Part shown: one piece after another, positions 17,251-26,538 of the stretch
Layout of the letters: each line of letters opens with the position of its first letter
How positions within the stretch are numbered: position 1 is the first letter of the stretch
Assembly (NCBI GenBank): GCA_019247845.1
Contig: JAFBAL010000031.1
Span: 1-64,000 of the forward strand
Origin: Alphaproteobacteria bacterium
GTDB taxonomy: Bacteria; Pseudomonadota; Alphaproteobacteria; Micropepsales; Micropepsaceae
DNA length: 64,000 nt
Reading direction: 5' to 3'
Notes under the pieces: generated by a model
Told to the model about the DNA's origin: nothing
The model's database searches: none
Seen by the model: only the letters and a program-made list of their open reading frames with translations
Program-made: the position numbers and the translations under genes

Positions 17251-17745
17251 ATGGCGCTTATCGTATGTCCTGAATGTCGTAAGAAAGTCAGCGACACAGC
17301 AGCTGCTTGTCCGGGTTGCGGCTACAGTCTCACCCCCGAGAAGGTCGCTGAGATTCGGGCGCGCAACCAGCAATCGCTCAAAGGCTGCGGGATCGGGTGC
17401 CTCGTTGTCCTAGGCTTCGTGCTTCTTGTCGCGATGTGCAGTGGCAGTTCTTCGAACAATCCCTCGACAAGCACCTCTATCCCGGACAAGCCTCACGAGA
17501 TCGTCGAGAACAGCGAATGGGACGGTTCTGTCTTTCAGGTAAAGGAGTGGCTTAACGAGAACCTGAAGGATCCGGATTCGCTCGAATTCATCAATTGGTC
17601 GCCTGTGCAGAAGACCAAGACTGGCTATATGGTGCGTGCAAAATACAGAGCCAAAAACTCGTTTGGTGGTTACGTGATCGAGAACAAAATATTTATCTTG
17701 GACTCTTCGGGCCATGTCGTCAGTGCGATGGACTATCCGGAGTAG
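17251..17745 (+). CDS. Zinc-ribbon, single-pass membrane protein of unknown function
   Basis: 164 residues. The N-terminal zinc ribbon has two CxxC knuckles (CPECRKKV, CPGCGYSL). A helical stretch and one membrane segment (GIGCLVVLGFVLLVAMCSG) follow, then a low-complexity Ser/Thr linker and a roughly 85-residue extracytoplasmic domain (VFQVKEWLNENLKDPDSLEF, YMVRAKYRAKNSFGGYV). The extracytoplasmic part resembles small domains found after zinc ribbons in many bacteria. Base composition is less GC-rich than its neighbours, which may mark recent acquisition. Confidence 0.75.
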   Translation: MALIVCPECRKKVSDTAAACPGCGYSLTPEKVAEIRARNQQSLKGCGIGCLVVLGFVLLVAMCSGSSSNNPSTSTSIPDKPHEIVENSEWDGSVFQVKEWLNENLKDPDSLEFINWSPVQKTKTGYMVRAKYRAKNSFGGYVIENKIFILDSSGHVVSAMDYPE

Positions 17746-18198
17746 CTAACGGCCCCACCGCTGCGCCGCTGCATCGTCGCTTTCCTTGGCCTCGACCCAG
17801 CGGTTGCCGTCGCCGCGCTCCTCCAGCTTCCAGAACGGCGCGCGGATTTTCAGGTAGTCGATCAGGAACTCGCAGGCCTCGAACGCCGCGCGGCGGTGGC
17901 GCGACGCGGTGCCGACGAAGACGATGCGCGCGCCGGGCTCGAGCCGTCCCACACGATGGACGATGCGAAGCGCCAGGAGCGGCCAGCGCGCCTGCGCTTC
18001 CTCGGCGTGGCGCGCGATCTCGCGCGCCGTCATCGCGGGATAATGCTCGAGGGCGAGCGCGACCAGACCCGGCTCGGCGCGGACATGGCCGGTGAAGCTC
18101 GCCACCGCGCCGGCGCTGCCCAGCGCGGCAAGCTCCGCGGCAGGGTCGAAGTCTTCGGGCCCGATGCGGATCGCGGCGCGGGACATCGCGGCGCTCAT
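17746..18198 (-). CDS. moaE: Molybdopterin synthase catalytic subunit MoaE
   Basis: 150 residues. The large subunit of MPT synthase, which converts cyclic pyranopterin monophosphate to molybdopterin using the MoaD thiocarboxylate. Seen are GAVASFTGHVRAE, LALEHYPAMTAREIARHA, IVHRVGRLEPGARIVFVG, HRRAAFEACEFLIDYLK and the terminal PFWKLEERGDGNRWVEA with the conserved lysine. It begins four bases before the moaD stop; order moaD-moaE on the minus strand. Confidence 0.95.
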   Translation of the reverse strand: MSAAMSRAAIRIGPEDFDPAAELAALGSAGAVASFTGHVRAEPGLVALALEHYPAMTAREIARHAEEAQARWPLLALRIVHRVGRLEPGARIVFVGTASRHRRAAFEACEFLIDYLKIRAPFWKLEERGDGNRWVEAKESDDAAAQRWGR

Positions 18199-18452
18199 CC
18201 GCCCGTCACCGGCGGGAAGAACGCGATCTCGTCGTCGGCTGCGATCGCGGCGTCGAAGGGCACGTGCTCCTGGTTCACCGCGGCGCGCAATCGCGCGAGA
18301 TCGGCGAAGGCTTCGGCATAGCCGCCGCCGCGCGCCCGCAGATGCTCGGCCAGCGCGCGCACGGTGGCCGCGTCCGCCTCGACCGTCTCGCCGCTGGTGC
18401 CGGTCTTCTGCCGCACCCAGGCGAAATAGAGCACGTTCACGGCGCGTCCCAT
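18195..18452 (-). CDS. moaD: Molybdopterin synthase sulfur carrier MoaD
   Basis: 85 residues with a ubiquitin-like beta-grasp fold (VNVLYFAWVRQKTGTSGETV, LRAAVNQEHVPFDAAIAADD) ending in the obligatory Gly-Gly (FFPPVTGG) that becomes the thiocarboxylate. Its start overlaps the end of pgsA by 16 bases, so pgsA-moaD-moaE form one operon. Confidence 0.93.
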   Translation of the reverse strand: MGRAVNVLYFAWVRQKTGTSGETVEADAATVRALAEHLRARGGGYAEAFADLARLRAAVNQEHVPFDAAIAADDEIAFFPPVTGG

Positions 18453-19048
18453 CGGTGGAGATGCCTCAAGCCCGCGCGGAAATAGACATAGCCGGTATAG
18501 ACGGTCAGCGCCGCGGCGACCCAGAGCAGCCCATAGGCGAAGGCGGTGTAGGAGACCGCGCCGACGCCGGGCAGGAACTTGTCGGCCAGGGGGGTCAGGA
18601 TCATCGCGCCGATCGCCACCATCTGGATCGCGGTCTTGAACTTGGCGACGGCGGTGACCGGCACGCTGACCTTGGCGCCGGCCAGGAACTCGCGCAGGCC
18701 CGACACCAATATCTCGCGCGTCAGGATGATCAGCGCCGGCACCAGCCGCAACAGGCTCACCACCCCCATGGTCAGATTGAACTGGCGGATCGAGCCCTCG
18801 GCGACCAGCATCATCAGCGCCACCGCGACCAGGACCTTGTCGGCGATGGGATCGAGCATGCGCCCGAAGGCCGAGCCCGCGTTGAGCTTGCGCGCCGCCA
18901 GCCCGTCCAGCGCGTCGCTCGCGCCGGCGATGGCGAAGACGACGAACGCGATCAGCCGCGCGGTATCGCCCGGCAGCACGAAGGCCAGCGCGAAGACCGG
19001 CACGAGCAGGATACGCGAGACGGTGAGGATGTTGGGCAGAGCGAGCAT
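18437..19048 (-). CDS. pgsA: CDP-diacylglycerol-glycerol-3-phosphate 3-phosphatidyltransferase
   Basis: A 203-residue membrane enzyme committing CDP-diacylglycerol to phosphatidylglycerol. The CDP-alcohol phosphatidyltransferase motif D-x2-D-G-x2-A-R-x8-G-x3-D-x3-D is intact (DALDGLAARKLN then FGRMLDPIADK). The start MLALPNILTVSRILLVPVF is typical. The frame extends further upstream but without conservation. A short gap separates it from the phospholipase C gene, which is transcribed in the same direction. Confidence 0.94.
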   Translation of the reverse strand: MLALPNILTVSRILLVPVFALAFVLPGDTARLIAFVVFAIAGASDALDGLAARKLNAGSAFGRMLDPIADKVLVAVALMMLVAEGSIRQFNLTMGVVSLLRLVPALIILTREILVSGLREFLAGAKVSVPVTAVAKFKTAIQMVAIGAMILTPLADKFLPGVGAVSYTAFAYGLLWVAAALTVYTGYVYFRAGLRHLHRWDAP

Positions 19049-19053
19049 CGGCG

Positions 19054-21027
19054 CTAGCTTAGCACTCCAAGCAAGGGGTCGCTCAAGGACGGCTTTCCGT
19101 CTTCGACGTGGCCGGCGAATCGCTGCAGATGCGCGCCGCACGCCACGCTCATGTCGTACCAATTGGCAGTTGCCGCGAGATGCAGCGGCATCGGCACCTG
19201 CCTGGTCTCGCCGGGCAAGACGACGTCGCGCCACATGTCGTCGTAGCCGTTGCGCACCGTCGCGGGCTCGCTGCCGTTGTTGCGCACGGTCAGGGCGGCC
19301 GTCTGGAAGCCCGCTTCGATGGTCCCGCTGCCGTCGCCCTTGAAACGCCGCAAAAAGCCGTTCGGACCCAGCACGCTGAAATCATAGGCGCCGTTGCGCG
19401 GCAGGGTATAGCCGAGCGTCCTGCCCGCCTCGACGGTGAAGAACCACGGCCCCGCCCCGTCCGTCGCGACGCGGAAAGCCGCACCGGCGCTGCCGCGATT
19501 GACGAAGTCGAGCGCGAAGCCGCCGGGCACGGCCTTGCCGCCGACCTCGATATCATAGGGCAAGGGCCGCGCCGGCCTCCGACCCCTCTCCTGGCGCGGC
19601 AGATCTTCGCGGCTGTAGTGCGGCGGGTCCAGCTTGCACTGGCGGTCGGCCTTCCTCATCGGATCGCCGGCGGGGGGAATGGCGGGCGGCGCGGCCTGCG
19701 TGAAGTCGAACACCGAGGTCAGGTCGCCCGCCAGCGCGCGCCGCCACGGCGAGATGTTCGGCGCGGCGACGCCGAAGCGCATCTCCAGAAAGCGCAAGAC
19801 CGAAGTGTGGTCGAACAGCTCCGAATTGACGAAGCCGCCGACCGTCCAGGGCGAGACGACCATCGCAGGGACCCGCGGGCCGAAGCCGAATGGGATGCCG
19901 CGATAGCTTTCGCCGGTCATGGCGACGGTCGAGGCGCCCAGGTCGGGGGTGAGCGGCGGGTTGGGCGGCGGCATGTGGTCGAAGAAGCCGTCGTTCTCGT
20001 CATAGTTCAGGATGAACGCCGTCTTGGCCCACACGCTCGGATTCGCGGTCAGCGCGTCGAGCAGCCGGAAGGTCAGCGACTCGCCATAACCGGGCGTGGC
20101 GCTCGGATGCTCGCACATGATGGTGGGCGCCACGATCCACGACACCTGCGGCAGGCGGTCCGTCGCCACGTCCTGCGCGAAGGCCTTGACCAGATGCTCG
20201 CCGCGCGAGGTCTTGGCGTTGTCCTTGTTCGAGCCTTCGACCCAGGCGCGCGCGCGCTCCATCAGGTGCCTGCGGCCGTGGCCGCGGAAGGCCTTGAAAT
20301 AGGCAAGCCCGTTGTCGCCGTAGTTGTCGTATTCCTGATAGACGCGCCAGCTCACATGCGCTTTCTGCAAGGCCTCGGCACAGGTCCTCCATTCGAAGGC
20401 GTCGAAGGCCTTGGTGTCGTTGCGCAGGTCGGCGGTCTCGTTCGTCTCGTCGGGATTGGCGACGGCCCATCGGTCGTGATCGACGGTGAGGCCCGACGTG
20501 CCGCTCCACAGGTGCAGCCGGTTCGGCGTCGTCGGTCCCCAGACCGAGCAGTGATAGGCGTCGCAGATCGTGAACGCGTCGGCCAGCGCGTGATAGAAGG
20601 GCAGATCGGCGCGGGTGAAATAGCCCATCGTCAGCCTGGTCTTGGTGTCGATCCAGGCGTCGTGGTTCTTCCACAGCTCGTGGCTGCCTTTCCAGGAATG
20701 GTCGAGGCTCGCCATGCATTGCGCCGCGGTCTGCGACGTGTCGAGGTGGAAGGGCGTGAAGGTCTCGCCCGACTTGCTCAGTTGCATCCACACGGGATTT
20801 CCGCCGGGGAGCGCGATCGCGCGCGGATCGGAAAAGCCACGCACGCCCTTCAATGTCCCGAAATAGTGATCGAAGGAGCGGTTCTCCTGCATGAAGATCA
20901 CGACGTGCTCGACGTCCTGGATCGTGCCGGTACGTGCTTTGGCGGGCGCGGCCAGAACGCTGCGCAGGTTCGGCGGCAGAAGCGCCGCGGCGGCGCCCAG
21001 CTTCAGGAAGGTGCGGCGATCGGTCAT
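19054..21027 (-). CDS. Tat-exported phosphocholine-specific phospholipase C
   Basis: 657 residues. The twin-arginine signal peptide (TDRRTFLKLGAAAALLPP) targets a folded enzyme to the periplasm or outside. The phosphoesterase domain (residues ~38-450) carries EHVVIFMQENRSFDHYFGTL, the DAYHCSVWGPTTPNRLHLWS block and ILNYDENDGFFDHMPPP, typical of the PlcH/PlcN/AcpA family. The C-terminus has two repeat domains of the phospholipase C accessory type (KAVPGGFALDFVNRG, YDFSVLGPNGFLRRFKGDG). It could also be AcpA-like acid phosphatase; phospholipase C fits the full domain order better. Confidence 0.9.
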   Translation of the reverse strand: MTDRRTFLKLGAAAALLPPNLRSVLAAPAKARTGTIQDVEHVVIFMQENRSFDHYFGTLKGVRGFSDPRAIALPGGNPVWMQLSKSGETFTPFHLDTSQTAAQCMASLDHSWKGSHELWKNHDAWIDTKTRLTMGYFTRADLPFYHALADAFTICDAYHCSVWGPTTPNRLHLWSGTSGLTVDHDRWAVANPDETNETADLRNDTKAFDAFEWRTCAEALQKAHVSWRVYQEYDNYGDNGLAYFKAFRGHGRRHLMERARAWVEGSNKDNAKTSRGEHLVKAFAQDVATDRLPQVSWIVAPTIMCEHPSATPGYGESLTFRLLDALTANPSVWAKTAFILNYDENDGFFDHMPPPNPPLTPDLGASTVAMTGESYRGIPFGFGPRVPAMVVSPWTVGGFVNSELFDHTSVLRFLEMRFGVAAPNISPWRRALAGDLTSVFDFTQAAPPAIPPAGDPMRKADRQCKLDPPHYSREDLPRQERGRRPARPLPYDIEVGGKAVPGGFALDFVNRGSAGAAFRVATDGAGPWFFTVEAGRTLGYTLPRNGAYDFSVLGPNGFLRRFKGDGSGTIEAGFQTAALTVRNNGSEPATVRNGYDDMWRDVVLPGETRQVPMPLHLAATANWYDMSVACGAHLQRFAGHVEDGKPSLSDPLLGVLS

Positions 21028-21041
21028 GACGGCGTCCTTGT

Positions 21042-21115
21042 CCTCCCCCGTTTACGGGGAGGTGGCGCGAAGCGCCGGAGGGGCCCCCTCCGCCTCGCTA
21101 CGCTCGGCACCTCCC
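21042..21115. repeat. Compound intergenic palindromic repeat
   Basis: Three dyads follow one another in the gap between the phospholipase and uvrC genes: CCTCCCC / GGGGAGG (21042-21062), GGCGC-gaa-GCGCC (21064-21076) and GGAGGGG next to CCCCCTCC (21077-21091). This compound form is common as a dispersed intergenic element in alphaproteobacteria. It may also act as an RNA hairpin or terminator. No second copy was noticed in this window. Confidence 0.6.
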
Positions 21116-21134
21116 CCGCTCCGCAGGATAAGTA

Positions 21135-23024
21135 TCATCCCCCCGGATGAAAGAAGTCGAAGATCTTTTTCGCCAAAGTCTCGCTCACGCCGCCGACCGA
21201 TGCGAGGTCGGCGACGCTGGCGCCCGAAACCGCCTTGGCCGAGCCGAAATGCTGCAGCAGCGCGCGCTTGCGCCCCGAGCCTACGCCCGCGATCTCGTCC
21301 AGCGGATTGGCGCCGATGGCCTTGGAGCGCTTCTTCCTGTGCGTGCCGATGGCGAAGCGGTGCGCCTCGTCGCGCAGGCGCTGCAGGTAATAGAGCACCG
21401 GGCTCTTGGGATCGAGACGGAAGGGTTCGCGGCCGGGAATGTAGAAATGCTCGCGCCCCGCGTCGCGGTCGGGGCCCTTGGAGATGCCGACCAGCGCCAC
21501 GTCCTCGACACCCAAATCCGCGAAGACCTGGCAGGCGATGGAGAGCTGTCCCGGCCCGCCGTCGATCAGCGCCAGGTCCGGCCATTTGGTCTTGGGATCG
21601 CCTTCCTCTTTCACCAGGCGGGCGAAGCGGCGCGTCAGCACCTCGCGCATCATCCCATAGTCGTCGCCGGGGGCGAGCTCGGCGGACTTGATGTTGAACT
21701 TGCGGTACTCGCCCTTCTCGAAGCCGTCGGGGCCGGCGACGATCATGCCGCCCACCGCTTGCGCGCCCTGGATGTGCGAGTTGTCGTAGACCTCGATGCG
21801 CCTGGGCGGCGCGTCGAGCCCCAGCACCTCGGCCACGCCTTCGAGCAGCGCGCGCTGCGCGGTGTTCTCGGCGATGCGCCGGCCGAGCTGCTCGCGCGCG
21901 TTCGTCACCGCCATCTCCACGATCTCGCGCTTCTCGCCGCGCTGGGGCTTCGAGATCTCGACCTTGTGGCCCGCGCGCATGGCGAGCGCCTCGGCGATCA
22001 GGGCGCATTCGGGAATGTCCTCGGAGACCAGGATCAGCTTCGGCGCCGCGCGCTCGTCATAGAACTGGCCGATGAAGGCTTCGAGAACCTCCGCCGTCGA
22101 GAGCTCGCGCGGCGAGCGCGGGAAGTAGGGCTTGTTGCCCCAGTTCTGGCCGGCGCGGAAGAAGAACACCTGGATGCAGGTCTCGCCGCCTTCCGAATGC
22201 GCGGCGAAGACATCGGCCTCGGCGAAGGTCGACGGGTTGACGCCCTGGCTGGACTGGATCTGGTTCATCGCGCGCACGCGGTCGCGCAATCGCGCCGCGC
22301 GCTCGAAATCCAGCGCCTCGGACGCCTGGTTCATCTCGGCGAGAAGCTCGTCCTGCACCACGCGGCTCTTGCCGTCGAGGAACAGCTCGGCCTCGCGCAC
22401 CAGCTCGGCGTAGCCGGAGCTGTCGACTCGGGCGACGCAGGGCGCGCTGCAGCGCTTGATCTGGAACAGGAGGCACGGCCGCGTGCGCGCGTCGAACACC
22501 GAATCCGAGCACGAGCGCAGCAGGAAGGCGCGCTGCAGGGTGTTGAGCGTGCGTCCCACCGCCTGCGCGCTGGCGAAGGGACCGAAATAGACGCCTTTGG
22601 TCGTCTTGGCGCCGCGGTGCTTCAAGAGCTGCGGGAAGGGGTGGTCCTCGCGCAGCAGGATGTTGGGGAACGACTTGTCGTCGCGATAGGAGACGTTGTA
22701 GCGGGGCTTGAGCCGCTTGATCAGGTTGGATTCGAGCAGCAGCGCCTCGGTCTCGGACGCCGTGGTGACGAAGAGCATCTCGGCCGTGTCGGCGATCATG
22801 CGCGAGATGCGCTCGTTGTGGCCACCGGTCTTGGCATAGCTCGAGACGCGCTTCTTCAAGGACTTCGCCTTGCCGACATAGAGCACCTCGCCCTTGGCAT
22901 CGAGCATGCGGTAGACGCCCGGCGCGTCGGCCAAGGTCTTCACATAGGCGGCGATCCGCGCCACGCCTTTGAGGGGTGTTTCGGCCGGCGGCGCTTCGGT
23001 TTGCTGTGTTACGGTCTCGTCCAT
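21135..23024 (-). CDS. uvrC: Excinuclease ABC subunit C
   Basis: About 629 residues. UvrC makes the dual incisions in nucleotide excision repair. Order: N-terminal GIY-YIG-type nuclease ([20 protein letters not shown]), Cys cluster and UvrB-interacting UVR motif ([17 protein letters not shown]), RNase H-like C-terminal nuclease ([31 protein letters not shown]) and terminal helix-hairpin-helix pair. I chose the ATG at 23024 (MDETV) because it leaves promoter room before the divergent gene. The ATG at 23045 adds seven residues and is possible. uvrB lies 17 kb away in this window. Confidence 0.95.
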   Translation of the reverse strand: MDETVTQQTEAPPAETPLKGVARIAAYVKTLADAPGVYRMLDAKGEVLYVGKAKSLKKRVSSYAKTGGHNERISRMIADTAEMLFVTTASETEALLLESNLIKRLKPRYNVSYRDDKSFPNILLREDHPFPQLLKHRGAKTTKGVYFGPFASAQAVGRTLNTLQRAFLLRSCSDSVFDARTRPCLLFQIKRCSAPCVARVDSSGYAELVREAELFLDGKSRVVQDELLAEMNQASEALDFERAARLRDRVRAMNQIQSSQGVNPSTFAEADVFAAHSEGGETCIQVFFFRAGQNWGNKPYFPRSPRELSTAEVLEAFIGQFYDERAAPKLILVSEDIPECALIAEALAMRAGHKVEISKPQRGEKREIVEMAVTNAREQLGRRIAENTAQRALLEGVAEVLGLDAPPRRIEVYDNSHIQGAQAVGGMIVAGPDGFEKGEYRKFNIKSAELAPGDDYGMMREVLTRRFARLVKEEGDPKTKWPDLALIDGGPGQLSIACQVFADLGVEDVALVGISKGPDRDAGREHFYIPGREPFRLDPKSPVLYYLQRLRDEAHRFAIGTHRKKRSKAIGANPLDEIAGVGSGRKRALLQHFGSAKAVSGASVADLASVGGVSETLAKKIFDFFHPGG

Positions 23025-23069
23025 CGTGTCAATATAGTAACCCATATCGCGCGTTCAGGGGGCAACAGC

Positions 23070-24131
23070 GTGCCGACGATCTTCCGCCAGATGTTCGACG
23101 CGGCGTCGTCGACCTATACCTATCTGATCGCCGACGGCGGCGAGGCGATCCTGATCGATCCCGTCTTCGAGCAGGTGCGCCGCGACGGCGCCCTGATCGA
23201 GGAGCTGGGGCTCAGCCTGATCGCCACGCTCGAGACCCACGTCCATGCCGACCACGTCACCGGCGCCTGGCTGCTCAAGCAGCGGCTGGGCAGCGAGATC
23301 ATGGTCAGCCATGCGAGCGGCGCCGGGCGCGCCGACCGCACCCTTGGCCCCGGCGATCGCGTGGGTTTCGGCATGCGCTCCTTCGGCGTGCGGGCGACGC
23401 CTGGCCATACCAAGGGCTGCGTCACCTATGTGCTCGACGGCGCGGAGATGGCGTTCACCGGCGACTGTCTTCTGATCCGCGGCTGCGGCCGCACCGACTT
23501 CCAGGGCGGCGATGCGGGTGAGATGTACCGCTCGGTGCGCGAGCAGATATTCTCGCTGCCCGGCGAATGCATGCTCTATCCGGCGCACGACTATCGCGGG
23601 CTGACCGCGACCAGCGTGGAGGAAGAGCGGCGCTACAACCCGCGGCTCGGGTGGCAGTTGAGCGAAAACGATTTTGCGCTCACCATGAAGAACCTGCGCC
23701 TCGCGCATCCCAAGCAGATCGACGTGGCGGTGCCGGCGAACATGAATTGCGGTTACACGGAAGGACCAACGATCATGGCCGATCCAGACTGGGCGCCGTT
23801 GACCTGCAACTTCGCGGGCATGTGGGAGATCGAGCCGGAATGGGTCGAGGCCAACCTGCGCGGCGTGCAGATATTGGACGTGCGCGAGCCGGACGAGTTC
23901 TCCGGCCCCCTCGGCCATATCGCGGGCGCGGTGCTGATCCCCTTGGGCGAGCTGCCCGAGCGTCTCGACGAGCTCGACAAGGAGCGCCCCATCGTCGCGG
24001 TGTGCAAGGTCGGCGGGCGCTCGGCCCAGGCGGTGCATTTCCTCAAGAGCGCGGGCTTCGCGCGCCTCGCCAACCTGCCCGGCGGCATGATGCGCTGGCG
24101 CCAGGAAGGGCGCGAGATCGCGCGCGACTAG
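23070..24131 (+). CDS. Persulfide dioxygenase-like MBL hydrolase with rhodanese domain
   Basis: 353 residues from a GTG start after an AGGGGGC ribosome site. Residues 1-235 form an ETHE1-like metallo-beta-lactamase fold: metal motif THVHADHVTG, further ligand regions ATPGHTKGCVTYV and FTGDCLLIRGCGRTDFQGGD. Residues ~255-353 are a rhodanese domain (VQILDVREPDEFSGPLGHIA) with the active-loop Cys in VAVCKVGGRSAQ. Such fusions oxidise glutathione persulfide to sulfite in sulfide detoxification. It is divergent from uvrC with a very short control region. Confidence 0.9.
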   Translation: MPTIFRQMFDAASSTYTYLIADGGEAILIDPVFEQVRRDGALIEELGLSLIATLETHVHADHVTGAWLLKQRLGSEIMVSHASGAGRADRTLGPGDRVGFGMRSFGVRATPGHTKGCVTYVLDGAEMAFTGDCLLIRGCGRTDFQGGDAGEMYRSVREQIFSLPGECMLYPAHDYRGLTATSVEEERRYNPRLGWQLSENDFALTMKNLRLAHPKQIDVAVPANMNCGYTEGPTIMADPDWAPLTCNFAGMWEIEPEWVEANLRGVQILDVREPDEFSGPLGHIAGAVLIPLGELPERLDELDKERPIVAVCKVGGRSAQAVHFLKSAGFARLANLPGGMMRWRQEGREIARD

Positions 24132-24484
24132 CGCGCCCGCTCGATCTCGACGCCGGCCGCTTCGGCGTCGGGGATCGCCTGAGGCTTCTCGACGCGCACG
24201 CGCACCGATATGACGCGCGCGTCCTCCAGGCAGAGCGCCGCGATGCGCTCGGCCAGGGTCTCCACGAGGTTGACGTGGCCGCTTTTCGTCATGGCGCGGA
24301 CGCGGTCGACCAGCGCGCAATAGTCGACGACGGTCGAGAGGTCGTGGTCGTCGGCCGGCGTGTCCTCCACCGCGAGGTCGAGGTTGATGCGCACCGGCTG
24401 GGTGCGGCCCTTCTCGCGGCGATAGACGCCGATCTCGCAGAGGAACTCGAGGTCGGTGACCAGGATGTGGCGGAGCTTGGTCAT
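24128..24484 (-). CDS. folB: Dihydroneopterin aldolase
   Basis: 118 residues. It converts dihydroneopterin to 6-hydroxymethyl-dihydropterin in folate synthesis. The motifs LEFLCEIGVYRREKGRTQPV, VDYCALVDRVRAM and HVNLVETLAERIAALCL match FolB, and VRVRVEKPQAIPDAEAAGVE closes the tunnelling fold. The ATG overlaps the stop of the upstream SDR gene by four bases. The 3' end overlaps the convergent dioxygenase gene by four bases. Confidence 0.92.
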   Translation of the reverse strand: MTKLRHILVTDLEFLCEIGVYRREKGRTQPVRINLDLAVEDTPADDHDLSTVVDYCALVDRVRAMTKSGHVNLVETLAERIAALCLEDARVISVRVRVEKPQAIPDAEAAGVEIERAR

Positions 24485-25209
24485 TCCTGCACCAGCACGT
24501 CGGGCGTCTTCCAGGCCAGATGCTGGCCGCCATCGACCGCGATCATCTCGCCGGTGACGCTCTTGGCCTCGAGCAGGTAGCGCACCGCCCCGGTCAGGTC
24601 CTCGACGCTGGCGCCCAGCCCCAGCGGCGTCGATGCGCGCTGCCTGGCATAGCTCGCTTCGTCCTGGCGTGCGCCGATGAAGCTCGGTCCCGGCGCCACC
24701 GCGTTGACGCGCACCTGCGGCGCCAGCGCCTGCGCCATGGTGCGGGTGAGCCAATGGAGCCCCGCGCGCGACAGGCTGTAGGTCATGAACTGCGGCGTGG
24801 GCTTGAGCACGCGCTGGTCGATGATGTTGACGACCGCGCTGCCGCCCTGGCGCGCCAGGGCCTGCGACAGCACGAAGGGCGCGCGCAGGTTGATCTCCAT
24901 GTGGCGGTCCCAGCTCTCGCGCGTCGCGCTCTGCCAGTCGTCGTATTCGAAGATCGAGGCGTTGTTGATCAGCGCGTCGAGCGGACCGGCGCGGTCGACG
25001 AGGCTCGCGACCTCGTCCTCGCGCGCGAGGTCGGCCTTGACGAGTGCGGCCTTCACACCCAGCGCGCGGACCTCGGCCTCGGTCTGCCGCGCTTCCTCCT
25101 CGGACGTGTTGTAGTGAAGCGCCACGTCCCAGCCATGCTTGCCCAAGTCGAGCGCGATGGCGCGCCCGAAGCGCTTGGCGGCGCCGGTGATGAGGACGCG
25201 CCCCGCCAT
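24481..25209 (-). CDS. Pteridine-reductase-like SDR oxidoreductase (FolM/PTR1-like)
   Basis: A 242-residue short-chain dehydrogenase. The cofactor loop is TGAAKRFGRA, matching the TGX3RXG variant that separates pteridine reductases/FolM from ordinary TGXXXGXG SDRs. NNAS and the NIIDQR, APGPSFIGARQ blocks also fit. Placement directly before folB supports a pterin role. The catalytic YxxxK reads Y144-S-L-S-R148, so Lys is replaced by Arg (codon CGC). The start overlaps the trpS stop by one base (TGATG). Confidence 0.82.
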   Translation of the reverse strand: MAGRVLITGAAKRFGRAIALDLGKHGWDVALHYNTSEEEARQTEAEVRALGVKAALVKADLAREDEVASLVDRAGPLDALINNASIFEYDDWQSATRESWDRHMEINLRAPFVLSQALARQGGSAVVNIIDQRVLKPTPQFMTYSLSRAGLHWLTRTMAQALAPQVRVNAVAPGPSFIGARQDEASYARQRASTPLGLGASVEDLTGAVRYLLEAKSVTGEMIAVDGGQHLAWKTPDVLVQE

Positions 25210-26228
25210 CAGCCGACGAAGCCCACGACTTTCTTGGTCTCCGCGATGATCGGCGCGGCGATGGCGCGCGCCTTTTGGGCGCCGTCCTTCAGGATGCGGT
25301 CGATCTCGGCCTCGTCGGCGAGCAGGCGGCGCATCTCGTCCGCGATCGGCGCGATCCTGGCCACGGTCAGCTCGGCGAGCGCGTTCTTGAACTCCGAGAA
25401 CTGCTTGCCGCCGTATTCGCCAAGCACCGCGTCCGGCGTCGTGTCCGCCAGCGCGGCATAGATGTTGACCAGGTTCTCGGCCTCGGGCCGTCCCTCGAAG
25501 CCCTTCTTGTCCTCGGGCAGCGGATTGGGATCGGTCTTGGCCTTGCGGATCTTCTGCGCGATCGTGTCGGCGCTGTCGGTCAGGTTGATGCGGCTGTTGT
25601 CGCTCTCGTCCGTCTTCGACATCTTCTTGGCGCCGTCGCGAAGGCTCATCACGCGCGTCGCGGGCCCCGTGATCACCGGCTCCGGCTGCGGGAAGAAATC
25701 CTCCACCCCGAAGTCGTTGTTGAACTTCTGCGCGATGTCGCGCGCCAGCTCGAGGTGCTGTTTCTGGTCCTCGCCGACCGGAACGTGCGTCGCGCGATAG
25801 ACCAGGATGTCGGCCGCCATCAGCACCGGATAGGTGTAGAGGCCGACGGACGAGCGCTCCTTGTGCTTGCCCGATTTCTCCTTGAACTGGGTCATGCGGT
25901 CGAGCCAGCCGAGCCGCGCCACGCAATTGAAGATCCAGGCGAGCTCGCCGTGCTCGGCCACCTGGCTCTGGTTGAAGATCGGCGTGCGCGCAGGGTCGAC
26001 GCCGGCGGCGATATAGGCGGCCGTCACCTCGCGCGTGGCGCGGCGCACGTCGTCGGCCTTGGCATAGCCGGATTCCTGGGTCAGCGCGTGCATGTCCACG
26101 ACGCAGAACAGACAGGGCATCTCGCTCTGCATTCGCACCCAATTCTTGAGCGCGCCCAGATAGTTGCCCAGATGCAGCGTGTTGGTCGGCTGCATGCCGG
26201 AAAGGACGAGTTGCTTGTGCGTGGTCAT
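25209..26228 (-). CDS. trpS: Tryptophan-tRNA ligase
   Basis: A 339-residue class I aminoacyl-tRNA synthetase. The HIGH-like motif lies in [18 protein letters not shown] and the KMSKS-like motif in [12 protein letters not shown]. Other blocks are [33 protein letters not shown] and [19 protein letters not shown]. Length is normal. It heads the trpS-SDR-folB run on the minus strand. Confidence 0.96.
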   Translation of the reverse strand: MTTHKQLVLSGMQPTNTLHLGNYLGALKNWVRMQSEMPCLFCVVDMHALTQESGYAKADDVRRATREVTAAYIAAGVDPARTPIFNQSQVAEHGELAWIFNCVARLGWLDRMTQFKEKSGKHKERSSVGLYTYPVLMAADILVYRATHVPVGEDQKQHLELARDIAQKFNNDFGVEDFFPQPEPVITGPATRVMSLRDGAKKMSKTDESDNSRINLTDSADTIAQKIRKAKTDPNPLPEDKKGFEGRPEAENLVNIYAALADTTPDAVLGEYGGKQFSEFKNALAELTVARIAPIADEMRRLLADEAEIDRILKDGAQKARAIAAPIIAETKKVVGFVG

Positions 26229-26304
26229 GACAGGCGCTTTTCGGGTTCGAGGGGCGCCTTATGCCCCGGCGACGGCGGCGGCGGCAAGGGCTTGCTGGAT
26301 TTCA

Positions 26305-26538
26305 CCATGGCCGGGCTTGACCCGATTGAAGCTTTGGCGTCATGGCCCGCGAATGCGGGCCACCCAGGTGAACGTCCTGCGGCGTTCCCTCAATTTTCGC
26401 TTTGACCCAGCTTCATGAAGATCGCGGTGCAGAGAGCCCATCTGGATGGCCCGCATTCGCGGGGCCATGACAAGCGGCGAACGACTTGTTCGAGTTGTTG
26501 CCGTTTTGATGGATGGCCGGGTCAAGCCCGGCCATGAT
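26305..26538. repeat. Cluster of ATGGCCGGG / ATGGCCCGC palindromic repeats
   Basis: The gap between trpS and glnD holds several related short palindromes. They are a CATGGCCGGGCTTGACCCG copy (about 26307-26325), GGCCCGC-gaat-GCGGGCC (26344-26361), a mirrored GGCCCGCATTCGCGGGGCC copy (about 26448-26466) and GGCCGGG-tcaag-CCCGGCC (about 26516-26533). The last overlaps the 3' end of glnD. The same family recurs at 34.66-34.75 kb. It is a dispersed intergenic element; transcripts could form hairpins. Confidence 0.75.

Noticed and set aside
21147..23069. Plus-strand frame running through uvrC into the persulfide dioxygenase
   Set aside because: The part before 23070 is the antisense shadow of uvrC; homology to the dioxygenase starts at the GTG at 23070.
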